64,000 nt of DNA from Podocnemis expansa. Taxonomy: Eukaryota > Chordata > Testudines > Podocnemididae. Of this stretch, positions 31,501 to 43,500 are shown piece after piece; within the stretch, counting starts at the first letter, position 1, and every line of letters begins with the position of its first letter. A program made the position numbers and the translations under genes. Below the pieces are notes generated by a model. That model did not search any database, was not told the DNA's origin, and saw only the letters and a list, made by a program, of their open reading frames with translations. The stretch spans positions 13,385,879-13,449,878 of the forward strand of contig ML681995.1 in the NCBI GenBank assembly GCA_007922195.1, read 5' to 3'.

Positions 31501-34500
31501 AGGCAGCCGCGGCTTGGGGGAAGCCGGTGCTGCAGACAGTGGTGGAGGACCGGGAGGGCTGGCGGGTAGTCGCAGGAAGCGGCGGAGGACCGGGGTGGCT
31601 GCGGGAAGTGGCAGAGGACCGGCAGGAGCCGGGAGAACAGGGGTTGGGGCAGCTGCAGGCGGTGGTGGGGTGTGGCGAACCGGCAGCGGCTGTGGGAGCG
31701 GCCCGGGAGCCGGGAGCCACGGGGGCAGAGAACTGCAAGGGGGGCGGGGCGGGGAGAACCGGCAGCAGCCGCGGGAGCAGCTTGGGAGCCGGGAGCTGCA
31801 GGGGCGGGATGCGGGGAAGACTGGCTGGGGGCCAGGGCAGGAAGAGCGGCCGCGGGAGAGGTGAGGGAGCCGGGAGCGGCAGAGAAGGGGACCGGGACAG
31901 AAGGAAGGTTGAGGCACAGGGGGGGATCACAGAAATGAAGAGGGGACCAGTAAAATTTAAATAGAAAAAGTTTATTTAAGTTGGGGAAGTTACAGAGGGG
32001 AGGGCAGAAGCAACTTAACCAAACAATTCTAAAGGCTACAAACTAAAGGAAACAATCTTAACAGCTAACTTAAGACTTCTAAGGCTACCAATTAACCTAA
32101 TGCATTGTTGCAGCTTACAAGGATACTTTTAAAACCAATTCAAACAACCCAAAAGGAAAAGAAATACACTGAGTGATACAAAGTAGCGACAGGCAATTAC
32201 AGACACGGGAGCTCCTAACATACACAATGAAGTGGGAAATAGACAGACAGACAGACAGACACACACACACACACACACACACACAAGCCTGTAAAGCTGG
32301 GGAAAGCAGTTTTAAAGCAGCAGTAAAGAAATAGAATAACTTTTATTATTTAGAGAGAGGTTGCAGGGCAGACTCTCACCACTCCTATTAGCAGCAGAGG
32401 CAGCAACATTACAGGCGGGAGAAGGAGACTTGTAATCGGCTGGCAGTTGTACTCGTGGGGGTAACTCGTGGATAGCTCTGGGGGGGAACTCGTGAGCGGA
32501 GGAGGCAGCTTCTGGTTGATCAGGCCAGGCGAGATGTTGAAAACAGTCCTGCCTGAGCACCTCAGAACCTCAGCTTTTAAAGACTGTTTCCCGCCTTTCC
32601 CTGATTACAGGGAATGTGGGGAACAATGGGGGTATGAGTCATGCCCTGCAGGACCTTGCAGTTAGGCAGAGCCCACCTACACCAAGCCCTGCAAAACAAT
32701 GGACCCCCAGGGTGGTAACGGCCATCTAGTTGAGTTCAAGGGGGTCATCTAGTTAAGGTGAAGGGGCCATCTGTTCACTTCACACATTCTATGTATTTTA
32801 GTGATGGCCCGGGAGGGGCGGCCATCAAGGTAACTGCTATGAGTCACAGACAAGTATCAGTGTAGACACTGTTGCTTATGTCAGTTGTTGTTTTCCTTCA
32901 GGAGCTTTCCCACTATGTCCCACCCTGCCAGTGCATTCATAAAGAACAACCATACTGGGTCAGACCAATGGTCTATCTAGCTCAGTATTGTGCCTTCCAA
33001 CAGCAGCAAATGCTAGATGTTTTAAATGTAATGAATAGAACAGGTAGTCATCAAGTGATCCATCCTGTCAGTCATTTTCAGCCTCTGGCAAACATCAATC
33101 CATGCTTCTCCTGGCTAACAGCCATTGATGGGAACCCCATTATAGTCTCTAGTATGTAGAACCCTGATACAAATGTTCCTAGTGAGGTTGCGTACTCCTG
33201 ATGCATGGAGCTGAGTTTGTGTACACACAAGCAATTTAAAAACTTTGGGTGACTGTATGATGACGTAAGTTTGGTTGATGTAATTTTTGTAGCATAGACA
33301 TAGCCAATCTGTTTTTAGACTAAGAAATCTTAATACTGGTGGATTTTTTTCCCCACTGTTTGTGAGAACCTGAGTATAGATAAGGTTTCAGCAGCATCTG
33401 GAGTCTTGTTAATTAATTAATTAATTAATTAATACTGCTTCTAAGCAGCTTTGACATGGTGGTAAAAATACAAGAAAGTGATGGAAGTTTGTCTACATTA
33501 TAATTCTACTGGTGTTTCCACTGGCAAGTTTTTGCTCATGATTCCTATTGTGATCCTCAATTTAAGGACCAGAACTGGCTGCCACTGTTGGGAAGACTAT
33601 GTCTTGGAGAATGCAGCCAACTGTCAGGGAGGCACATGAAAGGAAGTGGGAAAGAGGAACAAAAGCTCCCCCCCCACACACAATGCTTGCAGCATTAGAT
33701 AACTACAGATACCCTCAAATGTGTTTAGCCCTCCAGTTTTTGTTGGAAAGAGTGGCGAACAGAAATCTGAGTATATAGAGCAAACAAACAGGGAGTCCTA
33801 TGGCACTTGAAGACTAACAAACTTATTTTTTTGCATGAGCTTTCGTGGGAGAAAATCCCACTTTGTCAGATGCTTCGAAGGTGGGGTTCCATCAGTTCCC
33901 CCATCTTTAAAACAACTGTTGAAGTGAGATTTTCTCCCATAAAAGCTCATGCAAGGAATAAATTTGTTAGTCTTTAAGCGCCACAGGACTCCTTGTTTGT
34001 TTTACTGAACTAGACTAACATGGCTGCCCCTTTGGATCTTGAGTAAATAGAAGTTTGTGGAAAAGATTACACAGAAAATGCTATCAAATACAAAAATGAA
34101 ACAAACTAGAAAAATGTTTCTTTAAGCTTTCAGTTCTAATAATCACATTAGCTGCAACAAATAGCAGGCATAGTTTTCGTTCAGAAATGTTATTTTGGTG
34201 ACACATCTACACCCCAAAAACTCTTGCTGCACTTACTGCAGCCAGTCTTACTGCATAGATTTGTTTGGTTTTTATTAATCCCTTCTATCAATGTCTCTAG
34301 GTGCAGGTACAAAATATAGAAAATAAAAATCATTAAAATCTGAGACAGTTCTTGTCCATGTCCCTTTCTGGATAAAACAGGTGATGTTTGCAGGTTGGAG
34401 GAAGATATGGCAAGGGCGATTTTGATAACTTTATTTGAGAGGGTGTGCCTGCCACTTGTGCCATGGTAGGTTATTGCACCCACTGGTGCTGTTTGATGAT

Positions 34501-37500
34501 CATATGGCAGCAGAGTCCAGGAATTCTACTTTGCTGCCTGCACCTGGCCAGAAAACAGACAGGATTTTTTTGGATGTGGACCTTGTTATGGTGATGCATA
34601 CTATTGGCACCTCAGAAGTGGATTAGTACAGCATATTTTGTATGGAGCTGCAACTTATATCAGTCCAGAAACTAAGGCTCTTGCAAAACGCAGCAGTCTG
34701 CCTGTTAAATGGTACTTCCCCGTTACAGCACATCATACTGGTACTCAATAATTCATACAGGATGCCTTTTAATTTCCTTTTGAATTTTAAGTTGTGGTTT
34801 TGCTCTTTAAAACCCTAAATAACTTGATAATTTGCTGCTTGAGAGAGGGTCTCTCTTCTTGAACCATGTTGCCACAATTGTCATTCGGGGAGGTGTGCTA
34901 GCTGGATCCTCCTTAATTTAAGTAAGAGGTGGAGCATAGCTGAAAGAGAAGGTCTCTGAGGGTCCCTTAGCTCTCTAATGTCCTTTCTTCAGTCTGAAAT
35001 AGCCATGGTTATCTATTTGTGCCTTTTAATGAAAGGGGGAGCAAAATTATTTTGTAACAGATTTAGTCCTGTTGGCATTAGAGGGGTAAGCTGCCCTTTA
35101 TTTCTGGTTTTGTAATGTTTGAGGGGCTGAAATCCCTTTTACATTTGTAGGAGTCCAAAGAAATACAATAAATGTGTGTGTAAAAACCCAAACTACCCAA
35201 TATTCTGCATGTATTCCCTGTGTGTGTATCCTCATTTTATTATACAGGATTTAGATCTAATGACACTTCCATACAGTTCACATCTGCCATTAAGTAAACA
35301 TGATAGTTCACACAGATCGTTATCTTCTTTGTTAACCTTGTCAAATACAATTAAACTTAATTAACTGCAACTTTAATGCTTGGAGTAATGATAATAGTGT
35401 TCAAGCTGAATAGATATCCTCCGATTTTGAACACTAATAATTATTGTAGTACTGTAAAACAACTTATGCAATACACATTAAGTTGTACAGTCTATATTTT
35501 ATGTTTAGATTTGAAACTCCAAGGTACTAGTCTGTGTCTGTTTTGTGAATTTGATGTTTCAAGACAGGTGGCCAAATTTATGGAACTCAAGAGCCACACA
35601 AGTTGATTATTAAACCTTTGAGAGCTGCACTGAGGCATATAACCACATACTTTTACTTACTCCAGAATTACTAAGTTTAAAATTCATTGCACACTTGAAT
35701 TTTATCATAAAAACAAGGCAAACATTGATCCTACTAATGTCAGATTCTAATAATTACTTAAGGTTACCATGAAAACTAGGCCTACAGTAAAAACCTAGCT
35801 GTTGTTGGAGATAGAACACTGCAGGCTAGTGGCAAGTTTTTGAAAATCTGGGCAGTAACTTGTCAATGCAGTATGTAAAAGCCCCCTTAGAGATCAGCAC
35901 CTGAGTATTGCACAATGTTTTGACTTAACAAATTTCACTGTGGAATACAATGCTTCACAGCAGTAAGTTGTGCCAAAAATTGAAAGTAATCTACATTGTT
36001 TTAAACCTTTTCTCCTTTATATTTTTGTTTCTTAGTATTCCACGTCATGTTTAGGACTTGTAAAACACGGTATTTTAACAACGAGTAAACTGCATTAGGG
36101 GCCTATGAGAAAATCTAAACATGCTGCGGCTTCCCCAATCATGCCATGCTTCCCCCTGTCCCCAGACCCCAACAATGCTGCGGCTTCCCTGCTGGTCTCG
36201 ACCATGCTGCTGCTGCTTTGCTATCCCTACCTATTGCCCACTTCTCCCCTGTCTCCCACCACGCCGCCCTTCCTTGCTGTGCTCTTCTGTGAGCAGCAAT
36301 TTTTCTTTGAAGAGCTGCAGTTTGGCCACGCCTGTTTCAAGATCTGCCATGTACTTTGGTGCTGGGTATTTGGTAACTCTTTTGTCTTTCTTTTTGACAC
36401 TCAGCCAGGAGACAGAAAGAATGCTTCTCACTTAAAATTGTGACAATTCAGCTGAACTATGTCTGAGAATGGCAACTCTGTTAGTTAGGGCAGTGGTTCC
36501 CAACCATTTCAGTAACACATCACACTTTAATGAGACAGGCAATTCCATGACACTCCTACTTTTTTCAGCTGAATTGATTGCTCATAAATAACACATTTAC
36601 TTGCATTAACTATGGTTATGGTCTTCCCAGAAAGGTTAGCAACATAGTGCATACAACAGGCTAAAGAAGGATCAAATACATTAATGCTTTAAATCCACTT
36701 GAAGAAAAAAATACACATCTCAATTTTGCCCTTTGGTCATTTGTGTTTAGAGTGTTTGCACCTTGGAATCGAAAGACCAATACCTAACTTTTAGTTGGAT
36801 GATTAATTTTTCACACGTTTTCTGAGTTGTAATTTTGGTTGGAGAGAATACTGTTTAAGATGAAACAATGTTTGTTTTACATTGCTTTTCATTCCCTTTG
36901 TACAGGATTTCACAGCACACTTGGACAGTGGTGTGCCATGGCACACTGGTTGAAAACCACTGAGTTAGGGTATCAGTTTTGGAATAGATCATATTGTGCA
37001 GGAATATCAGATTAGCTTGCAGATGTCATCTCAGCCATTAAAGAAGTGTTAAGCAACTTGCGTCCTAAGTGCAATCATATGAGGTTCTTAATTTCTTTTA
37101 TGCTATCTAGAGCAACCTGGCTGCTGTGAGGCTTGAAGAAATATCGAATCTTTTCCTGTTTAACCTGGCAAAAGGGCATATTGTTTTTGTTTCCACTGAA
37201 GCTGCTCATAAATCCAGTATTGGTCAGCATAGGAGTCACAAAATTATTTAACTTAGTCGTGACGAGAATTCAGTGAGGCATTAATGAATGGCCTATCTTA
37301 CTTAGGCAATTTGGTGACATAATGGCACATGATATTCAATTTAGTTAAATGCAAGGTGATAAATGTTGATAGTAATAATTTGAACTAATCTCAGTAATAA
37401 ATTCTAAATGAACTCTAGTGACTCAGGGAAAAAAAGATCTTTCTGTCATTGTGGATAGTTCAGTGAAAACAGCCGCTCCATGCTCAGCAGGGATCAGAAA

Positions 37501-40500
37501 AGCAGGCAATGTTAGGTCGTATTAAGAAGTGGCTATTATGTATATTGAAAATATGGTGATCCACTTGTATAAATTAATGGTATGCATTGTTCAGTTTTGG
37601 TCACCTCATTTAAAAATATAAATAATTAGAAGTCATTGAAAATGCAAAACTGTGTCAAAATTTGAAATGTCATCAAATTGTAACTTTGGAAAATTTTTAC
37701 AAGCCATAGATATGTTAGAAATAGAAAGGTCCAGAGGAGAAGGGGGCGGAATGAAACTGATTAGAGGCATTGAAGCAGAGTTTTAAAAAAATTATAGTTT
37801 ATAGGGGAGATGAATGGGAGGACATGAGAAGTATTAAATAATGTGTAATGGGGAATCTTTTTTATCCATTCTTGTAGTAGAATGAGGGGACATGCAAAAG
37901 GCTTTGACAGATTTTAAACTAATGAATAAACTATTATGCAACATCAGTTAACCTGTGGAACTTGTGGATGCAAGATACTTTTGAAGCCAATATTTAGCAG
38001 GAATAAAAAAGGATTAAGTCTTGTATGTACTAGAAAGCTTTGTTGCCAAAAGTTGACTTTTGGCAACAAACAAGTCCACCATACACACTTGAATGCCCAT
38101 TTTGTTGGCAAAACTGCCCTGTTTTGCTGACAAAATAATACCACCTGTGTGAGAGGCGCAGTGCCTTTTCCTCAAATGTTTTGTTGCAAGAGTCAGTGTA
38201 TGCTGAATCATTTTTCTGTCGCATTAAGCAGCCTCTGGAAATGTCCCAGAATGCCAATCCTGACTACTCATTTTGCACTTGCACTATACTGTGCTGAGGT
38301 AACTAGCCTCTCCCTTTTGTAAATACCAGGAATTTTTCAGTTTTTCTGTTGGTTTGGCATGGATAGCTAGTGGGTCATGTTTCAGGTGATAGTGGTGGCT
38401 CAACGCAGTAAATGCTCTCCCACCTGGAGCATGGCAAAGCTGCTGGATCCAATCAGCATCTAATGCAGGGGTCTCAAACTCAAATCACCACAAGGGCCTC
38501 ATGAGGATTAGTATGGTATCCTGAGGGCTGCACCACTGAAGCCTTTGCATATAATGATATTGCAAATATTGGTAACAATCGTGTCATTGCAGGCTGCAGG
38601 AAATAGCTTTAGGGACTGCATGCGGCCCGCAAGCTATGTGTTTGAGACCCCTGATAGTGAGAGTCTGCTGTGCAGTTACAGCTCTGCAGCAACAGAAGGA
38701 ATTTTTACTCTTGTGGCCAGATTTCTCATGCCATGAGGGAGAAAATCTATGAGCAGGACATGCTTCAGGGCAGAGCCAAGGTGAAGAGGCGGAGGCAGAG
38801 CTACCATAAAGCCAGGCAGGCAAACTGTCAGTCTGGCTCAGTGCCAGCTACCATCTGATTTTTTTTTTTTTTTTTTTTTTTAAGGAGGTGGATGCTATTT
38901 CCCACATCCACCCCCAAGACTCCTGTAGATGTATTTGTGGCTTCAGAGCCAATGATATGAGATTAAACCCCGCTGAGGAGGTCATAGAGAAGGAAGTGGA
39001 GCTGGAGGATGACCCACAGCCAGGAAAGAGGGCAATGGAGATTCGGAGTCAGGAGGTGTGTCTCCCCCCCCCCCCCCCCCCCCGCCAGCCATGCAACCAT
39101 TCCTAGCCCATCAGCTTTGGTGCTTCAGTGGGGAGAGGGGAGCTCTGGTAAGTGTTTGCTAAGCTGATGCTGCTCTGTTTGGGAGGTGACTCTTCTAGAT
39201 AAAAACACAGTGGTAGGATAGGGGTGGAGATGTGCTGGAGTAGCTGTGTTTGCATATGGCTTCCCATTCTTGAGTGCATCTACACAGCACTCCTTATCAG
39301 CACATTGATGCATGTGGCGATTTCTTGGGCATCTTCTGCTGAGAGCTCAGGGAGAGTTTCCTAGGCATACCCTCCTGATTAGGGGTCTCAAATGTGGCCG
39401 ATGGGGATCCCCAAAAATCCAGGGCTCCCAACCCCGTTGCCCCATGGGTTGAAAGTGACCCGCGGGGCTTTTGAAGTGCCAAGTTCCTCTCCTGCTTGGG
39501 AGCTTGGCACTAGTATTAGTTCTGGGGCGCCCAGCTCAGCTGTCCCAGTCTCTGCTTCCCCCCTTCACTGCTGGAGCAGTGGGGAGGAGGCAGGAGGCAG
39601 CGCAGGGCCTGTATGGCTGCCTCCTGCCTTTGCTGCACCTCTGCCTCCTACCTCCTGCCTGCTGCTCTGGCAGAGGGTTGGAAGCAGCACATTGTGGGGG
39701 AGGTGGAGCAGAGACCGGGAAAGTTGAGCTGGGCGCTGCTTTTCACTGGCTCGCCTGGTTCCTGGAATGGGGGTAGGGGGGCAGCAGTGTGGCAGGGGCA
39801 GGGGGTAACCTTACTGGTCCCGTGCTGCCTCCTGCCTCCTCCCTGCTGCTCCGGCACAGAGCCGGAAGCAGCGCACGTTGGGGCGGGGCAGGGGAGGGCG
39901 GAGACCAGGGACAGCTGAGCTGGGTGCTGCTTTTTGCTGGCTTGCCCGGTTCCCAGCATGTGGGCAGGTGGAGAGGCCTGCCCCTCTCCTGGGCCGGCCA
40001 GCTGGCCCCAAACCCCCACTGTCGGGGGGTGGTGAGTGGGAGCCCCTGCATAGGGCTACCAGACATCAAAGCCTGGAAAGGAGGACATTGGAGGACACAT
40101 GGAGAAAATGTACTATTAATGTAATCTTCTGTTTTAAGGGGACCCTGGAATGCTTCTCCCTAAAAATAAGGCATTCCATGGCATCCCAGCATATTTTAAG
40201 CCCTATAAGTAAAAAGCCAGACAAAATCATGTATTTTTAAAATGCATGTTGGATGGAGGATGTGAAGGAACTGGATCATCTGGCAGAGGGGTCTAGATCC
40301 ATTCCTAGCCGCTGCAGGAAGGCAGCTGGGGATGGATCCAACCCCTGGCCACAGATGGATCAGGTCCCAGACTGGTGGGGGGGGACACTTTTTGGATTGC
40401 GGCCCTCGGGCCAGTATCCTGGTCCTCGTGTAGCTCTCGTAGTAATTTGAGTTTGAGACCCCCTGCTCCTGATTCTCTGCCTCAGATTCCTTAGCAGGGC

Positions 40501-43500
40501 AGCTGTGTTTCCTTCCCCATAGAAGGACACTCTCTCCCTCATCAGGTGGAAATCACATTACTGGAGACCAAAGCGGCACACAACTCTGCAGCATAGGGAT
40601 CCAATCTAGATCTGCTCGCATGCAGGATATACAGTATAGCTTCCTTGCTGACTGTAGAGAGTGAGATATTAGCTTTTATGGCCACTTCTTGTGGAGAAGA
40701 GGGGCACAGATTTAGATTGATAGTGATATTGCACTTTCGTTCATGCCCCAAGTGAACAAGCCTCCCTGGCTCTGTGAACCTCAGATCAGCTGAAAGTTTT
40801 TGACACTCTGTGTGGAACTCGCCATTTCCAGGCTCATCAGAGAGCTGCACTCTGTTCAGGGGGATGGTGAGTGTAATGTGGTTTCTGAAGTGCTACATGC
40901 ATACTAGGAAGACTGTAACAGTAATTCCTTTATTCATTGCTTCTTTTTCACAGAAGTGACCTTCACAGGCAGAGGCTGAACACCTGCTGAATGCCTTAGA
41001 CAGATAAGGAAGTGGCTTCACTGAAGCAAGGAGGACATATTCTAGGACAGGGGTCTCAAACTCAAATAGCCATGAGGGCTGCATGAGGACTAGTACATTA
41101 TCCTGAGGGCTGCACCACTGAAACCTTTTCATACAACGATATTGTGAATATTAGTGACAACAGTGTTGTTGTGGGCTGCAGGAGAAAGCTTTAGGGGCTG
41201 TGTGTTTGAGACCCATGTTCTAGGAGCTCCTACAGTTCATGGAGGCATGCAGATGAGAAAACAGGGCTTGGAGGAGAGGCAAAGGCAGAGAAACAGCAGG
41301 GACACAGACAGGACTGCATAGAAAATTTCAGAAGGAGCTAAGATCATAAAGACAGATCGCTGCATCTGATGGAAGAGCAGATGGAGCTCCTAAGGACGGT
41401 GTTGCTCTCAACAGCTGCATACTCACCCTCTCTCCCCCTTCTGACACATTAGCAGTTTTTCACAACCTGTCCACACACTCCCACTAAATATTCCTATGAA
41501 GACCGAGGACCCTCACGGTACAACGTTTCTTCCACCCCCTCACACAGCTATGGGAACGACAGCTGGACATGCGTGCACCTGTAATACAATCCAGTGCCCT
41601 CCACCCTCACCCTCTGATTCTCAGTTTTGCCTGACTGCTGTTTGTTGTTAATAAAAAGGACTGCTTCAAACATGTAGACAATATTTATTCATGTGATCCC
41701 AAGATATGTTCCCCTGCAGCAGCAGGATACTGCAGGTGTTCAGTATCACGCTTCCACAGTGATGTGTACATGGTACAGTTATGGATTTTCATTGTAAAAT
41801 GCTCCCTCAGTGCCTCCCATATGCAGATGGCTCCCCATTGTGCCCCCTAGCACTCTTGCCATCTGGCTGCTCATAGATGCATGCAAGGTGGTCCGTCTCT
41901 GTGGTCTGTCCAGCAGGAAAGTTCTCACCCTTACTTTCACAGAGATTGTGGAGGATACAGCAGGTAGCTGTAAGAACCGGCATACCGTCTTCATTTAAGT
42001 TCAGTCTGCCATAAACGCATCTTCAGTGAGCCTTAAGTTTCCCAAAGACTTAGCAGTCACACTCAGCAGTCATACTGCACCTACTTAATGTGTTGTTTGA
42101 AGTTCTGCTTGCTGGTATCCAAGTTGCCTGTGTAAGGCTTCATGAGCTATGGCATCAGTGGGTAGGCTGGGTCTCCTAGGATCACTATGGGCATCTCCAC
42201 GCTCCCAATTGTAATTTTTTGATCTGGGAAGGAGGTCCCTGCTTGTAACTTCTGGTACAGACCTGTGTTCCTGAAGATACATGCACCTTTCCCAAGCAAC
42301 CAGCATTAGTATCTGTGAAACAGCCTCAATGATCCATAAGTGCCTGCAGCACAATGGAGAAGTAGCTGTTCCTGTTTATGTATTCAGTCATGAACTGTTC
42401 CAGTTAGGGAAGACCGTGGCTGCAAATATGTCCAATGTCTCACACACACAGCCCAGAGTCACAGTCCTTCACATGAGAACGCAACTGATATCCCTGAACA
42501 CTTGTGATAGCTCAGTCCCAACTGTAGACCTGCTGACTCCAAACTGATTAGTGACTGACTAGTAGCAGTTTGGAGTTGCTATCTTCCACATAGCAATTGC
42601 AAAGTGCTTCTCCAGAGGGAAGGCAGCTCTCATTGATTTCCTTGTGCCATAGGGCAGGGGCCATTCCGCACACAGTTCCATGAAAGTGGCTTTACACGTT
42701 TGAAAGTTCTGTAGCTACTGCTCATCATCCCAGACTGCGTAACAATGTGGTCCCACCACTCAGTGCTTTTCTTGGGACCAGGCAGTGGTGTACCATGTGC
42801 AGATGCTCCATGAAAGAAAACGTTGTTCTGTCTGTGTGCATGTCACTCAGCAGGTCCAACTCATCTGATTTCGAGCTCATGATGGTACTGCACAACCAGC
42901 CGTGATGTGTTCATAATGCTACATGTGACACTGGAGAATATAGTTGGATCCCTGTTTTCAGATTTGGAATGCAGAGACAGGAACTAGTGGGGAAACAATG
43001 AAAAAGGGTGTGAGTTCTGAGTAGAAACAGTGAATAATGCCAAGGACACGCACTGTCCCACAGTACATTAAAAATTTACCCAAGGTGCTCTGCGCTCCTC
43101 TCCTTCATTCCAGGGTTCCTAGCATTGGAAGCTAACTAGCGGCACAGTGGGATAGATGCCCACAACACACTGCACTTACTGGTTACAACTCAAAATACAG
43201 TGTGTGTGGATGCTTCTTTGTGATACAAGGTGTGCTGTGTGGAAGTACTATATGTGTCGCACTTTTCTTTTACTGCAAAAACTAATTTTGCAAAAATTCT
43301 CTAGTGTAAACATGGTCTTAGCTATTTAGGAATAGTAGTGGCTACAGTAGTGTTAAATGAGATAAATACTTTTAAGGGATATAACTTCCTACTAATTACC
43401 TGGATTTTCTTTCATACTTAGCCACAGAAAGCCTAGATATCAGGTTAGAGTCAGACTGATAACAGGACTTGATGCACCAAGTCAGTCTAGTGTTCCTCTA

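Larger units (their letters stand above)
30243..33305. mobile_element. Possible composite MITE-like segment
   Basis: The left edge, GCTATGGAAGTGTCTACA, resembles the reverse complement of the right edge, TAGCATAGACATAGCC. The flanks AATCTA and AATCTG are similar. The interior is heterogeneous: a G-rich tract, a microsatellite and another repeat. It may be a large non-autonomous DNA transposon that collected insertions, but the terminal similarity is modest. Confidence 0.3.
38017..43317. mobile_element. PIF/Harbinger transposon with two genes and three nested hAT elements
   Basis: The ends are AGTCTTGTATGTACTAGAAAG at left and, in reverse complement, GACCATGTTTACACTAGAGA at right: diverged terminal inverted repeats. 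TTA flanks it on both sides (38014-38016 and 43318-43320). Inside are a Myb-like gene relic on the + strand and a DDE transposase relic on the minus strand, the standard two-gene set of PIF/Harbinger. Without the nested hAT inserts it is about 3.9 kb. Confidence 0.8.

Noticed and set aside
30656..31930. Minus-strand open frame of 424 codons, proline- and serine-rich
   Set aside because: It lies exactly over the G-rich low-complexity tract, has no domain, and the other frames are open too; composition explains it.
32243..32285. CRISPR-like array or other direct-repeat array
   Set aside because: It is a simple dinucleotide/tetranucleotide repeat; none of the arrays in the window has unique spacers, and the genome is vertebrate.
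39392..40240. Several overlapping frames of 100-123 codons on both strands
   Set aside because: All lie in the GC-rich tandem interior of a non-autonomous hAT element.
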